Below are positions 27,339-35,640 of a DNA stretch of 64,000 nt, in pieces. This stretch comes from Dactylosporangium fulvum. Its GTDB lineage: Bacteria; Actinomycetota; Actinomycetes; Mycobacteriales; Micromonosporaceae. A program made the position numbers and the translations under genes. The DNA is taken from contig NZ_CP073720.1 of the NCBI RefSeq assembly GCF_025137375.1, positions 1,884,501-1,948,500 on the forward strand, read 5' to 3'. The notes beneath the pieces were generated by a model that was not told the origin of the DNA, ran no database searches, and saw only the letters and a list, made by a program, of their open reading frames with translations. The first letter of the stretch is position 1. Each line of letters opens with the position of its first letter.

Positions 27339-27366
27339 CGGCCTCCCCGGCGGGGCCGCGCGGGTT

Positions 27367-28401
27367 ATGGTCCATGACATGGCCAATGCGCTGGAGATCG
27401 AAGTGGCGGGGCGGCCGGTCCGGCTGACCAGCCCCGACAAGGTGTACTTCCCTGAGCGTGGCTTCACGAAGCGCGACGTCTTCGAGTACTACCTCGCCGT
27501 CAGCGACGGCATCATGCGCGCCCTCGGCAACCGGCCCACGACGCTGCAGCGGTTCCCGGAAGGCGTCGGCGGGGAGATGTTCTTCCAGAAGCGGGTGCCG
27601 ACCCGGGGCGTGCCGGGCTGGATCGAGACGGCGCAGATCACGTTTCCGAGCGGCCGCAAGGCCGACGAGCTGTGCCCCGCCGACCTCGCCCACGTGGCGT
27701 GGGCCGCGCAGATGGGCACGATCGTCTTTCACCCGTGGCCGGTGCGCGGGAGTGCCGTCGACCACCCCGACGAGCTGCGCATCGATCTCGATCCGCAGCC
27801 GGGCACCGACTTCGCCGACGCGGCTGTCGTGGCCGGTGAGCTGAAGGCGGTGCTCGACGAGCTGGGGTTCGTCGGCTGGCCGAAGACTTCGGGCGGCCGG
27901 GGCATCCACGTCTACCTGCGGATCCGTCCACAATGGACCTTCGTCGAGGCGCGGCGCGCGCTCATCGCACTCGCCCGCGAGGTCGAACGCCGCCGCCCGG
28001 ACCTGGCGACGACAAGCTGGTGGAAGGAGGAGCGCGGCGAGCGGGTGTTCATCGACTACAACCAGATGGCGCGGGACAGGACGATCGCCTGCGCCTATTC
28101 GCTGCGCGCCAACGCGAGGGCGACGGCCTCGACCCCGCTACGGTGGGATGAGCTCTCCGACGTCGAGCCCGACGACTTCGACCTGCGCACGGTCCCCGAG
28201 CGGATCGCCAAACTCGGCGACCCTCACGCCGGCATCAACGACGTGGCGCACGACATCACACCGTTGCTGGAATGGGCCGAGCGCGACGCCGCCAACGGCG
28301 AGGGCGACAAACCCTACCCTCCGGAGTACCCGAAGATGGAGGGCGAACCGATGCGCGTCCAGCCCAGCCGCGCGCGACGCCCAGCTCCCGACCCCTCGTG
28401 A
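27367..28401 (+). CDS. Stand-alone LigD-type DNA polymerase (primase-polymerase) domain
   Basis: 344 residues (or 340 from a second ATG at 27379). It matches the LigD polymerase domain from the N-terminal VRLTSPDKVYFPE through MFFQKRVPTRGVPGW, the metal-binding LRIDLDPQPG (Asp pair), GGRGIHVYLRI and SWWKEERGERVFIDYNQMARDRTIACAYS. In mycobacterial NHEJ this domain fills gaps and adds ribonucleotides at DNA ends. Here it is separate from the ligase, which is encoded by an independent gene at 30177-31295 on the other strand. No Ku gene is visible. Confidence 0.92.
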   Translation: MVHDMANALEIEVAGRPVRLTSPDKVYFPERGFTKRDVFEYYLAVSDGIMRALGNRPTTLQRFPEGVGGEMFFQKRVPTRGVPGWIETAQITFPSGRKADELCPADLAHVAWAAQMGTIVFHPWPVRGSAVDHPDELRIDLDPQPGTDFADAAVVAGELKAVLDELGFVGWPKTSGGRGIHVYLRIRPQWTFVEARRALIALAREVERRRPDLATTSWWKEERGERVFIDYNQMARDRTIACAYSLRANARATASTPLRWDELSDVEPDDFDLRTVPERIAKLGDPHAGINDVAHDITPLLEWAERDAANGEGDKPYPPEYPKMEGEPMRVQPSRARRPAPDPS

Positions 28402-28410
28402 CGCCCGACT

Positions 28411-28440
28411 CATGATCGAGGGACACTTCCGGTCGCCAGG
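28411..28440. repeat. Truncated copy of the CATGATCGAGGGA repeat
   Basis: Matches 25 of 30 bases at 11865-11894 and then stops, replaced by the 169-base palindrome that follows. Lies 10 bases after the ligD-type gene. Confidence 0.5.
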
Positions 28441-28442
28441 GA

Positions 28443-28611
28443 GCCTGTTGCGTAATTCGCTGGGACAGTGTTGGCGGCCCAACTACGCGCCGATCTTGGA
28501 GTTGTGGCGCCATGAACCTCCGAATTTGTCCGGGTTTGTCAAGCACCACAACTCCAAGATCAGCGCGGTTGTCGGGGTTGACGCGCGAGGGATCCGAATT
28601 GCGCAACAGGC
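28443..28611. repeat. Nested palindrome between convergent genes
   Basis: Outer arms GCCTGTTGCGTAATTCG (28443-28459) and CGAATTGCGCAACAGGC (28595-28611) pair at 16 of 17 positions. In the middle sits a complete 70-base repeat (28492-28561). The whole block spans the gap between the ligD-type gene and the minus-strand peptidase and can act as a bidirectional terminator. Confidence 0.55.
28492..28561 (-). repeat. 70-base palindromic repeat, copy C
   Basis: Begins GATCTTGGAGTTGTGG and ends CCACAACTCCAAGATC (16-bp perfect arms). Read on the minus strand it agrees with the copy at 52172-52241 at 60 of 70 positions, including the middle (TGACAAACCC-GGACA). It is nested inside another palindrome. 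Confidence 0.75.
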
Positions 28612-28617
28612 GGAGGG

Positions 28618-30180
28618 CTACTTGTCGCAGGTCAGGTTGGCTGGCGGGACGCGGAGGTCGATCAAGTAGCGGTTGACGGCGTCGATGATGCAGCCGGTCT
28701 TGGGGTAGGCCGTGTGGCCCTCGCCCTTCCAGGTGACCAGCGTGCCGACGCCGAGCATCTTGGCCAGGGCGGGCGCCTGCTCATACGGCGTGGCGGGGTC
28801 GCCCAGCGTGCCGATGACGACGATCGGGGCGGAGCCGGTGGCGGCGCCGGTCGGATACGGGTCGCGCTTGCCCGGCCATTGCGCGCAGATCAGGTTGAGG
28901 GCCAGCGAACCGCCGAACAACGGGTACTTCTGCCGCCACTGTGCCTGCAAGGCCCGCGCCTGCTCGAGGGTCGGGGTGTCGTCGCTGTCCGTGCAGCCGA
29001 CCGCCGCGTTGGCGTCGAACATGTTGTTGTACTTTCCGCTGGGATCCCGATCCGCATAGGAGTCGGCGAGGGCGAACATCTTGTCCGGCTTGCCCGATTG
29101 CAGGTCCTGCATCGCCTGCGCGAGCGTGCGCCAGCTCGACTCGCTGTAGAGCGAGGACACCACCGCCGTGAACACCCAGCCGGCCGTCGCCGTGCGCCCG
29201 CCCTGGCCCTTCACCGGCGCCGCCCGCGCGTCGGCGATCGCCTTGGTGACCACCGCGCGGGCGTCCGGCCCGATCGGGCACGAGGACGCGTTGTCCCGGC
29301 ACCAGTTGGTGAAGTTGGTGAACGCCAGCTCGAAGCCGGCCGCCTGCTTCTCCGCCGAGTCCTGCGTCGACAGCGTCGGGTCGACCGCGCCGTCGAGGAC
29401 CAGGGCCCGCACGTTCTTCGGGAACAGCTGCGCATAAACCGCGCCGAGCAGGGTGCCGTAGCTGTAGCCGAGGTAGGTCAGCTTCTCCTCGCCGACGGCC
29501 GCGCGCAGCGCGTCCATGTCGCGGACGGTCTGCTCGGTGGAGAAGTAGCGCAGCGTGTCACCGTATTTGTCGCCGCAGCTCTGTGCGAGCCGCCGGGCCA
29601 GCGCGACACTCTGCTGGAACTGGGCGTCGCTGACCGGATCGGGGTCGATGCCGAAGTTGGCGTCGAGGTCGGCGTCGGAGAAGCACTTCACCGGCGACGA
29701 CCGGCCGATGCCGCGCGGGTCGAAGCCGATGACGTCGAAGCGCCGCACCACCTCGGCCGGCAGGTAGACGGACCGGTAGACCGCGTATTCGAAGCCGGAC
29801 GCGCCGGGGCCGCCCGGGTTGATGAACAGCGAGCCGACCCGGTCCCGCTGCGTGGTCGAGCGGCCGCGGACCAGCGCGATGTCGAACGTGCCGGAGCCCT
29901 TCGGGTTGTTCCAGTCCTGCGGCACCTTCACGGTCGCGCAGGAGAACGACACGTTTTGCGGTGGCTTGGGGAAGATCGCCTTGTAGGCGTCGGGGCACGG
30001 CTGCCAGTCGGCCGGCGCGATCGGCACGCCCGAACTGGACGCCGACGGGCGCGCCGAGGGGCTGCCCAGCGGCCGGCCGGCCGTCGGGACGGTCCACCTC
30101 GCGTCGGGCGTGACGCAGCCGCCCAGCAGAACCACCACGACCAGGAGCGGGATCAGGCGAGCGAACCGCGACGGGATCAA
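28618..30180 (-). CDS. Secreted lipoprotein alpha/beta-hydrolase peptidase (S33, tripeptidyl-aminopeptidase type)
   Basis: 520 residues. A lipobox signal (LLGGC, Cys22) predicts a membrane lipoprotein. The alpha/beta-hydrolase domain has the nucleophile Ser in GYSYGTLLG, oxyanion region NPGGPGASGF, and catalytic His in EGHTAYP near the end, with an Asp before it (GTLGDPATP). This is the SlpD/SlpE/tripeptidyl aminopeptidase group that trims amino-terminal peptides outside the cell. The start appears to be a TTG overlapping the ligase stop as TTGA, so it is the last gene of the repair operon by layout, although its function looks unrelated. Confidence 0.88.
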   Translation of the reverse strand: MIPSRFARLIPLLVVVVLLGGCVTPDARWTVPTAGRPLGSPSARPSASSSGVPIAPADWQPCPDAYKAIFPKPPQNVSFSCATVKVPQDWNNPKGSGTFDIALVRGRSTTQRDRVGSLFINPGGPGASGFEYAVYRSVYLPAEVVRRFDVIGFDPRGIGRSSPVKCFSDADLDANFGIDPDPVSDAQFQQSVALARRLAQSCGDKYGDTLRYFSTEQTVRDMDALRAAVGEEKLTYLGYSYGTLLGAVYAQLFPKNVRALVLDGAVDPTLSTQDSAEKQAAGFELAFTNFTNWCRDNASSCPIGPDARAVVTKAIADARAAPVKGQGGRTATAGWVFTAVVSSLYSESSWRTLAQAMQDLQSGKPDKMFALADSYADRDPSGKYNNMFDANAAVGCTDSDDTPTLEQARALQAQWRQKYPLFGGSLALNLICAQWPGKRDPYPTGAATGSAPIVVIGTLGDPATPYEQAPALAKMLGVGTLVTWKGEGHTAYPKTGCIIDAVNRYLIDLRVPPANLTCDK

Positions 30181-31295
30181 GGACGCCCTGCCAGCACGCT
30201 CTCGACGTCGAACCGCACCGGGCGGTCGAGCTGCTCATAGGTGCAGGAGCGCGGTTCCCGGTCGGGCCGCCGGCGCTTGAACTGCGCGGTGTGGCGGAAC
30301 CGGTCGCCCTCCATCGCGTCGTAACCCACCTCGACCACCAGCTCGGGCCGCAGCGGAACGAACGACAGGTCCTTCTTGCCGGTCCAGCGGCTCACCCCGC
30401 CGGGCAGCCGCGTCGCCGCGTCGCCGGCCGGCACCGAGTCGATGCTCGCGGCGGCGCTGCCGGCCTCCTGACCTGCCCAGTTCCACGGGTGGTCGACGAT
30501 GTTCTCCCGGTATTGCGCGAGCTCCTCGACCAGCTCGGCGCGCCGCTCCCGCGTGAACGAGGCGGAGACGCCGACGTGGTGCAGGCGCCCCTCGTCGTCA
30601 TAGAGCCCCAGCAGGAGCGAGCCGACGATCGGCCCGTCCTTGTGCCAGCGGAACCCGGCGACGACCACGTCGGCGGTGCGGGCGTGCTTGATCTTGAACA
30701 TGGTGCGCTTGCCCGGCTCGTAGACCCCGTCGGCGGGCTTCGCGATGACGCCGTCGAGCCCGGCGCCCTCGAAGCGCTCGAACCAGTCGCGGGCGGTGTC
30801 GAGGTCGGTCGTCACCGGCGTGACGTGCACGGGCGGCCGGACCGCGGCCAGCGCCTCGACGAGCACGGCGCGCCGCTTCGCGTATCCCTGCTCCATGAGC
30901 GACTCGTCGCCGAGCGCCAGCAGGTCGAAGGCCACGAACGACGCGGGCGTGTGCTCCGCGAGCATCCGCACCCGGCTCGCCGCCGGATGAATCCGCTGGC
31001 CGAGCAGCTCGAAGTCGAGCCGCGGCGCACCGCTGTCGCGCCGGATCACGATGATCTCGCCGTCGACCACGCAGCGCTCGGGCAGCTGGGCACGGACCTG
31101 GTCGACGACCTCGGGGAAGTATCGCGTCAGGGTCTTGCCGCCACGGCTGGCCAGCTCGACCTCGTCGCCGTCGCGGAAGACGATGCAGCGGAAGCCGTCC
31201 CACTTCGGCTCATAGCTCGTGCCGGAGGTGCTGGGCAGGCTCGGGATGCTCTTGGCCAGCATGGGCTCGACAGGCGGCATGACGGGCAGTTCCAC
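30177..31295 (-). CDS. ligC: ATP-dependent DNA ligase (LigC/LigD ligase-domain type)
   Basis: 372 residues from a GTG; an internal ATG at 31280 is an alternative. The adenylation lysine is in EPKWDGFR near residue 31, with later nucleotidyltransferase motifs VVDGEIIV, VAFDLLAL, DGVIAKPADGVYEPGKR and the OB-fold domain after about residue 220. It seals nicks or double-strand breaks using ATP, in addition to the NAD-dependent replicative ligase. It is encoded in the same direction as the glycosylase, nuclease and SbcCD genes, 33 bases downstream of the glycosylase. Confidence 0.92.
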   Translation of the reverse strand: MELPVMPPVEPMLAKSIPSLPSTSGTSYEPKWDGFRCIVFRDGDEVELASRGGKTLTRYFPEVVDQVRAQLPERCVVDGEIIVIRRDSGAPRLDFELLGQRIHPAASRVRMLAEHTPASFVAFDLLALGDESLMEQGYAKRRAVLVEALAAVRPPVHVTPVTTDLDTARDWFERFEGAGLDGVIAKPADGVYEPGKRTMFKIKHARTADVVVAGFRWHKDGPIVGSLLLGLYDDEGRLHHVGVSASFTRERRAELVEELAQYRENIVDHPWNWAGQEAGSAAASIDSVPAGDAATRLPGGVSRWTGKKDLSFVPLRPELVVEVGYDAMEGDRFRHTAQFKRRRPDREPRSCTYEQLDRPVRFDVESVLAGRP

Positions 31296-31328
31296 GAGGA
31301 CCAGTCAACCACACAGGTACGACAACTT

Positions 31329-32225
31329 TCAGAATCGCGCGAACGACCGCAGGGGCATCCGCGGGCCGAACCGCGGTGCGCCGATGCCCGCGGCGGCGAA
31401 AAGCGTGCAGACCCGGCCGCGGTGCCCGGCGTACGGCGCGAGCAGCTCCAGCATGTGCTCGTCGGTGCCGCGGGCCGCGCCGGTGAGTGCGTACGCGACC
31501 ACGTTCTTGAGGTGGTAGTCGCCGACCGACACCGCGTCGGGATCGCCGAACGCCACCCGGGTCACCTCGGCGGCCGTCCACGGCCCGATGCCCCGGATGC
31601 TGACCAGCCGCGCGGTCGCGGCGGTCGCGTCGGGGGAGCGCTCCAGCGCGGCGGCCTGCGCCGCGGCCCGGCGCAGCGTCTCGGCCCGCTTCTGCTCGAT
31701 GCCGAAGGGGTGGAACACCCAGTACGGCGTGGCGGCCACCGCCTCCGGATCCGGTGGCAGCCGCAGCCGGGCGAACGGGCCCGGTGCGGGCTCGGTCGTG
31801 AAGTGGCGCAGCACCTTCCGGTACCCCTGCTGTGCCTCGATGCCGGTGACCTTCTGGTAGAGGATCGCCGGGACCAGGTGGTGGAAGATCCGGCCGGTCG
31901 CGCCCATCCGCAGCCCGGCGTGCTCGTGGGCGAGCCGCGCGACGAGCGGGTGCCGGCGGGCCAGCTCGGGGAAGCCGGTGAGGTCGTCGCGCAGCCCCGC
32001 GACGGCGTCGGCGCGCGCCATGAGCCAGTCGGCCCCGGGCCCGAACGCCTCCGCGTGGACAAAACCGTCGGAGAACGTCAGGTGCAGCGTGCCCGGCCCG
32101 TCCGGGGTGCGCGTGGCGAACCAGGCCTCGCGGGAACCGACCGAGAGTGTGGGGTCACCGTGGATGACCGCCAGGCCGTGCAGGGTGCCCGCGAAGTCAT
32201 ACCGCGCCGGGGCCGCGAACCTCAC
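31329..32225 (-). CDS. DNA-3-methyladenine glycosylase, AlkA-like
   Basis: 298 residues from a GTG that overlaps the upstream stop (GTGA). The helix-hairpin-helix region LVSIRGIGPWTAAEVTRVAFGDPDAVSVGDYHLKN carries the signature GIGPWTA and the catalytic Asp (GDYHLKN). An N-terminal AlkA-like domain of about 90 residues precedes it. The enzyme excises alkylated bases to start base-excision repair. Position between a NurA-like nuclease and a ligase makes this a mixed repair operon. Confidence 0.88.
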   Translation of the reverse strand: MRFAAPARYDFAGTLHGLAVIHGDPTLSVGSREAWFATRTPDGPGTLHLTFSDGFVHAEAFGPGADWLMARADAVAGLRDDLTGFPELARRHPLVARLAHEHAGLRMGATGRIFHHLVPAILYQKVTGIEAQQGYRKVLRHFTTEPAPGPFARLRLPPDPEAVAATPYWVFHPFGIEQKRAETLRRAAAQAAALERSPDATAATARLVSIRGIGPWTAAEVTRVAFGDPDAVSVGDYHLKNVVAYALTGAARGTDEHMLELLAPYAGHRGRVCTLFAAAGIGAPRFGPRMPLRSFARF

Positions 32226-33166
32226 GCCGCCGCCCGGGACAGGGCACGGTGCAGCAGCCGGGCGTCGCCGAGCATGGTGCGAAGTTTACGCTCCAGACCC
32301 GCGATCGGGATGAGATTCTGCGGCGCCCTCGGGTCCTTGTACGCCGTCGAGGCGAACCGGGGGAGCGTCACCGCCGACAGGTCGGCCAGGGCGACGGCGT
32401 CGGCCGGCGCCAGGTCCGCCGCGCACTCCGCCCGCACGAGCCCGGTCCACGGCGACCCGGCCGGCCCGGGCAGCCGCAGGTACCACGCGAACCTGTGCCA
32501 CGACGTGCCCAGCAGGAACACCGGCGAGCGCTGCCCCGCGCGCAGCGTGGTCACGACCGCCGTCAGGTCGGCCGGGAGGTACTCCTTCTGGTGCGTCTTG
32601 ATGTAGCCCAGCGCCCGCGGCAGGTGCGCGCGCTCCTGCAGGGGCCCGTCGACGATCAGCAGGTCGCCGTCGGTCCGCTCCTCGTTCGACACACCGACCT
32701 CGAGCGCACGCATGTGCCGTTGTACGCCCAGCGCCAGGTCCTTCGGCTCACCCCGGGACACCCGCCGCGCCGGGTAGCGGATGGTGCCCGCCACGATCGG
32801 CGGCAGCGGGTCGAGCGGCGTGAACAGCCCGCGCTCGATCCGTGTGGTGGCGACCTGCGCGACTCCCCGGTCGAGGTCGCAGCGGACGACCCCGGCCGCG
32901 TACGACGCCGCGACGCCCGGATGCGTGGTGCCCTCGTCGTCGGTGACCCAGACCCGGGCGTCGACCCGCTGCACGCCGTCGACGATGAGCACGGTGCCGG
33001 GTGGCCGCAGGCCCGGTGTCGGCTCGATCGGGCGCCACGCGGCGGCGGGCAGCTCGACGTCGGCCTGGATCTGCGCGCTGCTCTGCGCCTGCGGGCCCCC
33101 GGGCCCTTCGGCGGCGTCGAACGCGCTGCCGTAGGCGGGGTCCCAGGCGTCGACGTGGAGCTTCAC
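32222..33166 (-). CDS. NurA-like nuclease domain protein
   Basis: 314 residues from a GTG overlapping the SbcC stop (GTGA). It has the layout of NurA 5'-3' nucleases: an acidic strand LIVDGVQRVDARVW (Asp63), a second acidic strand LLIVDGPLQER (Asp173), a conserved basic helix GYIKTHQKEYLP, and SWHRFAWYLRLP (His224) before a C-terminal IPIAGLERKLRTMLGDARLLHRAL helix. Together with an SbcCD pair and a HerA-like ATPase in the same operon this points to a NurA function in DNA-end resection. I infer the family from motifs and neighbours; a direct profile match would be needed. Confidence 0.65.
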   Translation of the reverse strand: MKLHVDAWDPAYGSAFDAAEGPGGPQAQSSAQIQADVELPAAAWRPIEPTPGLRPPGTVLIVDGVQRVDARVWVTDDEGTTHPGVAASYAAGVVRCDLDRGVAQVATTRIERGLFTPLDPLPPIVAGTIRYPARRVSRGEPKDLALGVQRHMRALEVGVSNEERTDGDLLIVDGPLQERAHLPRALGYIKTHQKEYLPADLTAVVTTLRAGQRSPVFLLGTSWHRFAWYLRLPGPAGSPWTGLVRAECAADLAPADAVALADLSAVTLPRFASTAYKDPRAPQNLIPIAGLERKLRTMLGDARLLHRALSRAAA

Positions 33167-35640
33167 AGGCCGACCCTCTCGATGTGGGCTGTACGGGCGT
33201 CCCGCCGGACCTCGAACCGCACCGGGATCCGTTCGGCCAGCGCCCCGACGTGGGTCACCACGCCGACCATCCGGTCACCGCGCGCGGCCAGGTTCTCCAA
33301 CGTCGCCGCGACGGTGTCGAGCGTGGTCGCGTCGAGCGTGCCGAAGCCCTCGTCGAGGACGATCGACTCGAGGCTCGCCCCGGACGCCGACATGCCGGCC
33401 AGCTGGTCGGAGAGCGCCAGTGCGAGCGCGAGCGACGCCTGGAACGTCTCGCCGCCCGACAGCGTCCGCACCGCCCGGCGCAGCCCGGCGTCGTGGTGGT
33501 CGACGACGAAGAACTCACCCTTCTCGTGGCCCAGGTCGTACTGACCGTTGGAGAGCTCCCGCAGGGTCCGCGAGGCGCCGTCGACGAGCGTGTCCAGGGC
33601 CTCGGCGAGCAGCCAGCGCTCGAACCGGTCGGCCCGCAGGTGCTGGGCGAGCGCCTTGGCGACCTGGCTCTCCTTGGCGACCTCGTCGCGCTGCCCGCGG
33701 ATCCGCTCCGCGTCGGCGCGCCGCTCCTCGATCCGCCGCAGCGCCGCGTCGGCCCGCTCCAGCGCGACGGCCGCCTCCCGCGCCGGCTCCCCGCCCGGCG
33801 CGGGCAGCCCGGCGTCGGCGAACACGGTCAGCAGTTCCTGCCGGACGTCGCCCACCCGGTGCTCGGCCGACTTCAGCTCGTCGACGGCGGCCTGCCGGCC
33901 GGCCCGGCGGCGGCCCGCCTCGCCGGTCGCCCAGGCGGTCAGCGTGGCCCAGGCGTCGGCGAGGTCCTCGCGGTTCGCGGGCGGCGGCGCGTACGCCGCG
34001 AGCGCGTCCCGGGCGCTGTCGAACGAGCGCCAGGCGGCGCGCAGCCGCTCCTCGGCCCGGTCGGCGGTCGTGGACGCCTTGCGGTGCGCCTCGCGCGCCT
34101 TGCGGACCTCCGCGCCGGCCTTCTCCAGTGCCCTGCCGAGCTTCGCGATCGCGTCGAGGTCGCGCCGCAGCGCCTCGGGGGCCGGCGCCCCGTCGAGCGC
34201 CTTGTCCAGCGCGGCGAGCCGCGCGTCGACCTGCTGGGCGTGGGCCTTGGCGGTCGCGAGCGCCCGGTCGAGCTCGCGGACCGTGCGGTCGTGCTCGGCG
34301 ACGATCTTGTCGGCGGCCTCGCTGCGCTTGCGGGCCGTCTTCCCGGCGGCCTCGGCCGCGGCGACCGCCGAGTCGTGCGGGACGTCCGGCACCGCGTGCA
34401 CGGTCTGCGTGCACACCGGGCACTCCTCGCCGGCCCGCAGGTGCGGCCGGAGCGCGACCGCCCGGTCGACGGCGACCGCGGTCTGGTAAGCCTCCCGTGC
34501 CGCCTCCAACGCGGCCAGCGCGTCGGCCGCCTGCACCTTGACCCCGGCGAGGGCGTCGACCGCGGCGGTGTGCTCACGCTCGGCCCGCTCGACCGCGCCC
34601 TGGACCGAGGCGGCCTCGACGGCGAGCGTCGCGCGCTCGCCGTGGGTGTCGAGCAGCCGGCGCAGCGCCGCGGCGTCCCCGGCCGCCTGCAGTTCGCCGC
34701 GCAGCTTCTCCTCCTGCTCCTCGGTGGCCCGGGACCCGTCGAGCGCCTCGGCGACCGCGGCGCGGGCCGTCGCGGCGGCCGCGGCCAGCGTCGGCGCCTC
34801 GGCCGGGACGGCGACCGCGGTGAGCTGGCCGATCTGGGTGTCGAGCGCGGCGAGCGCCTCCGCCGCCTGCGCCGCGAGCCGGCCCGAGTCGGTGAGCTGC
34901 GGCGCGATGCGCTCGACCCGCTCGACGAGCGCCCGCAGCGTCTCGACCCGGCCCTGCGCCGCGACCAGGGCCGCGTCGTCGACGTCGGACAGCGCGGTGA
35001 GCTGCTGGTCGAGCACCTTCAGCTTCGCGTCGGCGGTGGTGCCGAGCGTGGCGGCCTTCTCGCGGATGTGCCCGTACACGTCCAGGCCGAGCAGGTTGAC
35101 CAGGATCTTCTGCCGTTCGGCCGGCTTGGCGTGCAGGAACGCCGCGAACTCGCCCTGCGGCAGCACGACGCACTTGGTGAACTGCTCGTAGGGGAGCCCG
35201 ACGACGGCCTGGATCGCCTCGTCGACCTCGCCCGGTGTGCCGGCGAGCACCTCCGCGACGTCGTCGGCGGTCAGGCCGTAGGCCAGCTTGCCCAGGTCGA
35301 GACCGGGTGCCAGGGCCTCGAGGCCGGCGTGCTTGGTGGTCACCGCGCCCTTGCTGTCCCGGCGGACGACCCGGGACAGCACGTACCGCACCCCGGCCGA
35401 CTCGAAGACCAGCCGGACCTTGGCCTCAACGGCCGACGGGGCGAGCGCGTTGGCGATGGCCCGCCGGTCGCCCCAGCGCGGGACGGTGCCGTAGAGCGCG
35501 AAGCAGATCGCGTCGAGGACGGTCGACTTGCCCGAGCCGGTCGGCCCGACGAGGGCGAAGAAGTCGGTGTCGGTGAAGTCGACGGTCGTCGGTTCCCGGA
35601 AGACGGTGAACCCGTCGAGGTCCAGGCGGATCGGCCTCAT
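33163..35640 (-). CDS. sbcC: Exonuclease subunit SbcC (Rad50-like ATPase)
   Basis: 825 residues. Walker A is GPTGSGKSTVLDAICFALYG near residue 33. Two long coiled coils flank a zinc-hook EECPVCTQTVH (CxxC) near residue 408. The ABC signature TLSGGETFQASLALALA and Walker B ESIVLDEGFGTLD lie near the C-terminus. SbcC works with SbcD as an ATP-dependent nuclease that opens hairpins and processes double-strand ends. It overlaps SbcD by ATGA upstream and the NurA-like gene by GTGA downstream. Confidence 0.95.
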   Translation of the reverse strand: MRPIRLDLDGFTVFREPTTVDFTDTDFFALVGPTGSGKSTVLDAICFALYGTVPRWGDRRAIANALAPSAVEAKVRLVFESAGVRYVLSRVVRRDSKGAVTTKHAGLEALAPGLDLGKLAYGLTADDVAEVLAGTPGEVDEAIQAVVGLPYEQFTKCVVLPQGEFAAFLHAKPAERQKILVNLLGLDVYGHIREKAATLGTTADAKLKVLDQQLTALSDVDDAALVAAQGRVETLRALVERVERIAPQLTDSGRLAAQAAEALAALDTQIGQLTAVAVPAEAPTLAAAAATARAAVAEALDGSRATEEQEEKLRGELQAAGDAAALRRLLDTHGERATLAVEAASVQGAVERAEREHTAAVDALAGVKVQAADALAALEAAREAYQTAVAVDRAVALRPHLRAGEECPVCTQTVHAVPDVPHDSAVAAAEAAGKTARKRSEAADKIVAEHDRTVRELDRALATAKAHAQQVDARLAALDKALDGAPAPEALRRDLDAIAKLGRALEKAGAEVRKAREAHRKASTTADRAEERLRAAWRSFDSARDALAAYAPPPANREDLADAWATLTAWATGEAGRRRAGRQAAVDELKSAEHRVGDVRQELLTVFADAGLPAPGGEPAREAAVALERADAALRRIEERRADAERIRGQRDEVAKESQVAKALAQHLRADRFERWLLAEALDTLVDGASRTLRELSNGQYDLGHEKGEFFVVDHHDAGLRRAVRTLSGGETFQASLALALALSDQLAGMSASGASLESIVLDEGFGTLDATTLDTVAATLENLAARGDRMVGVVTHVGALAERIPVRFEVRRDARTAHIERVGL

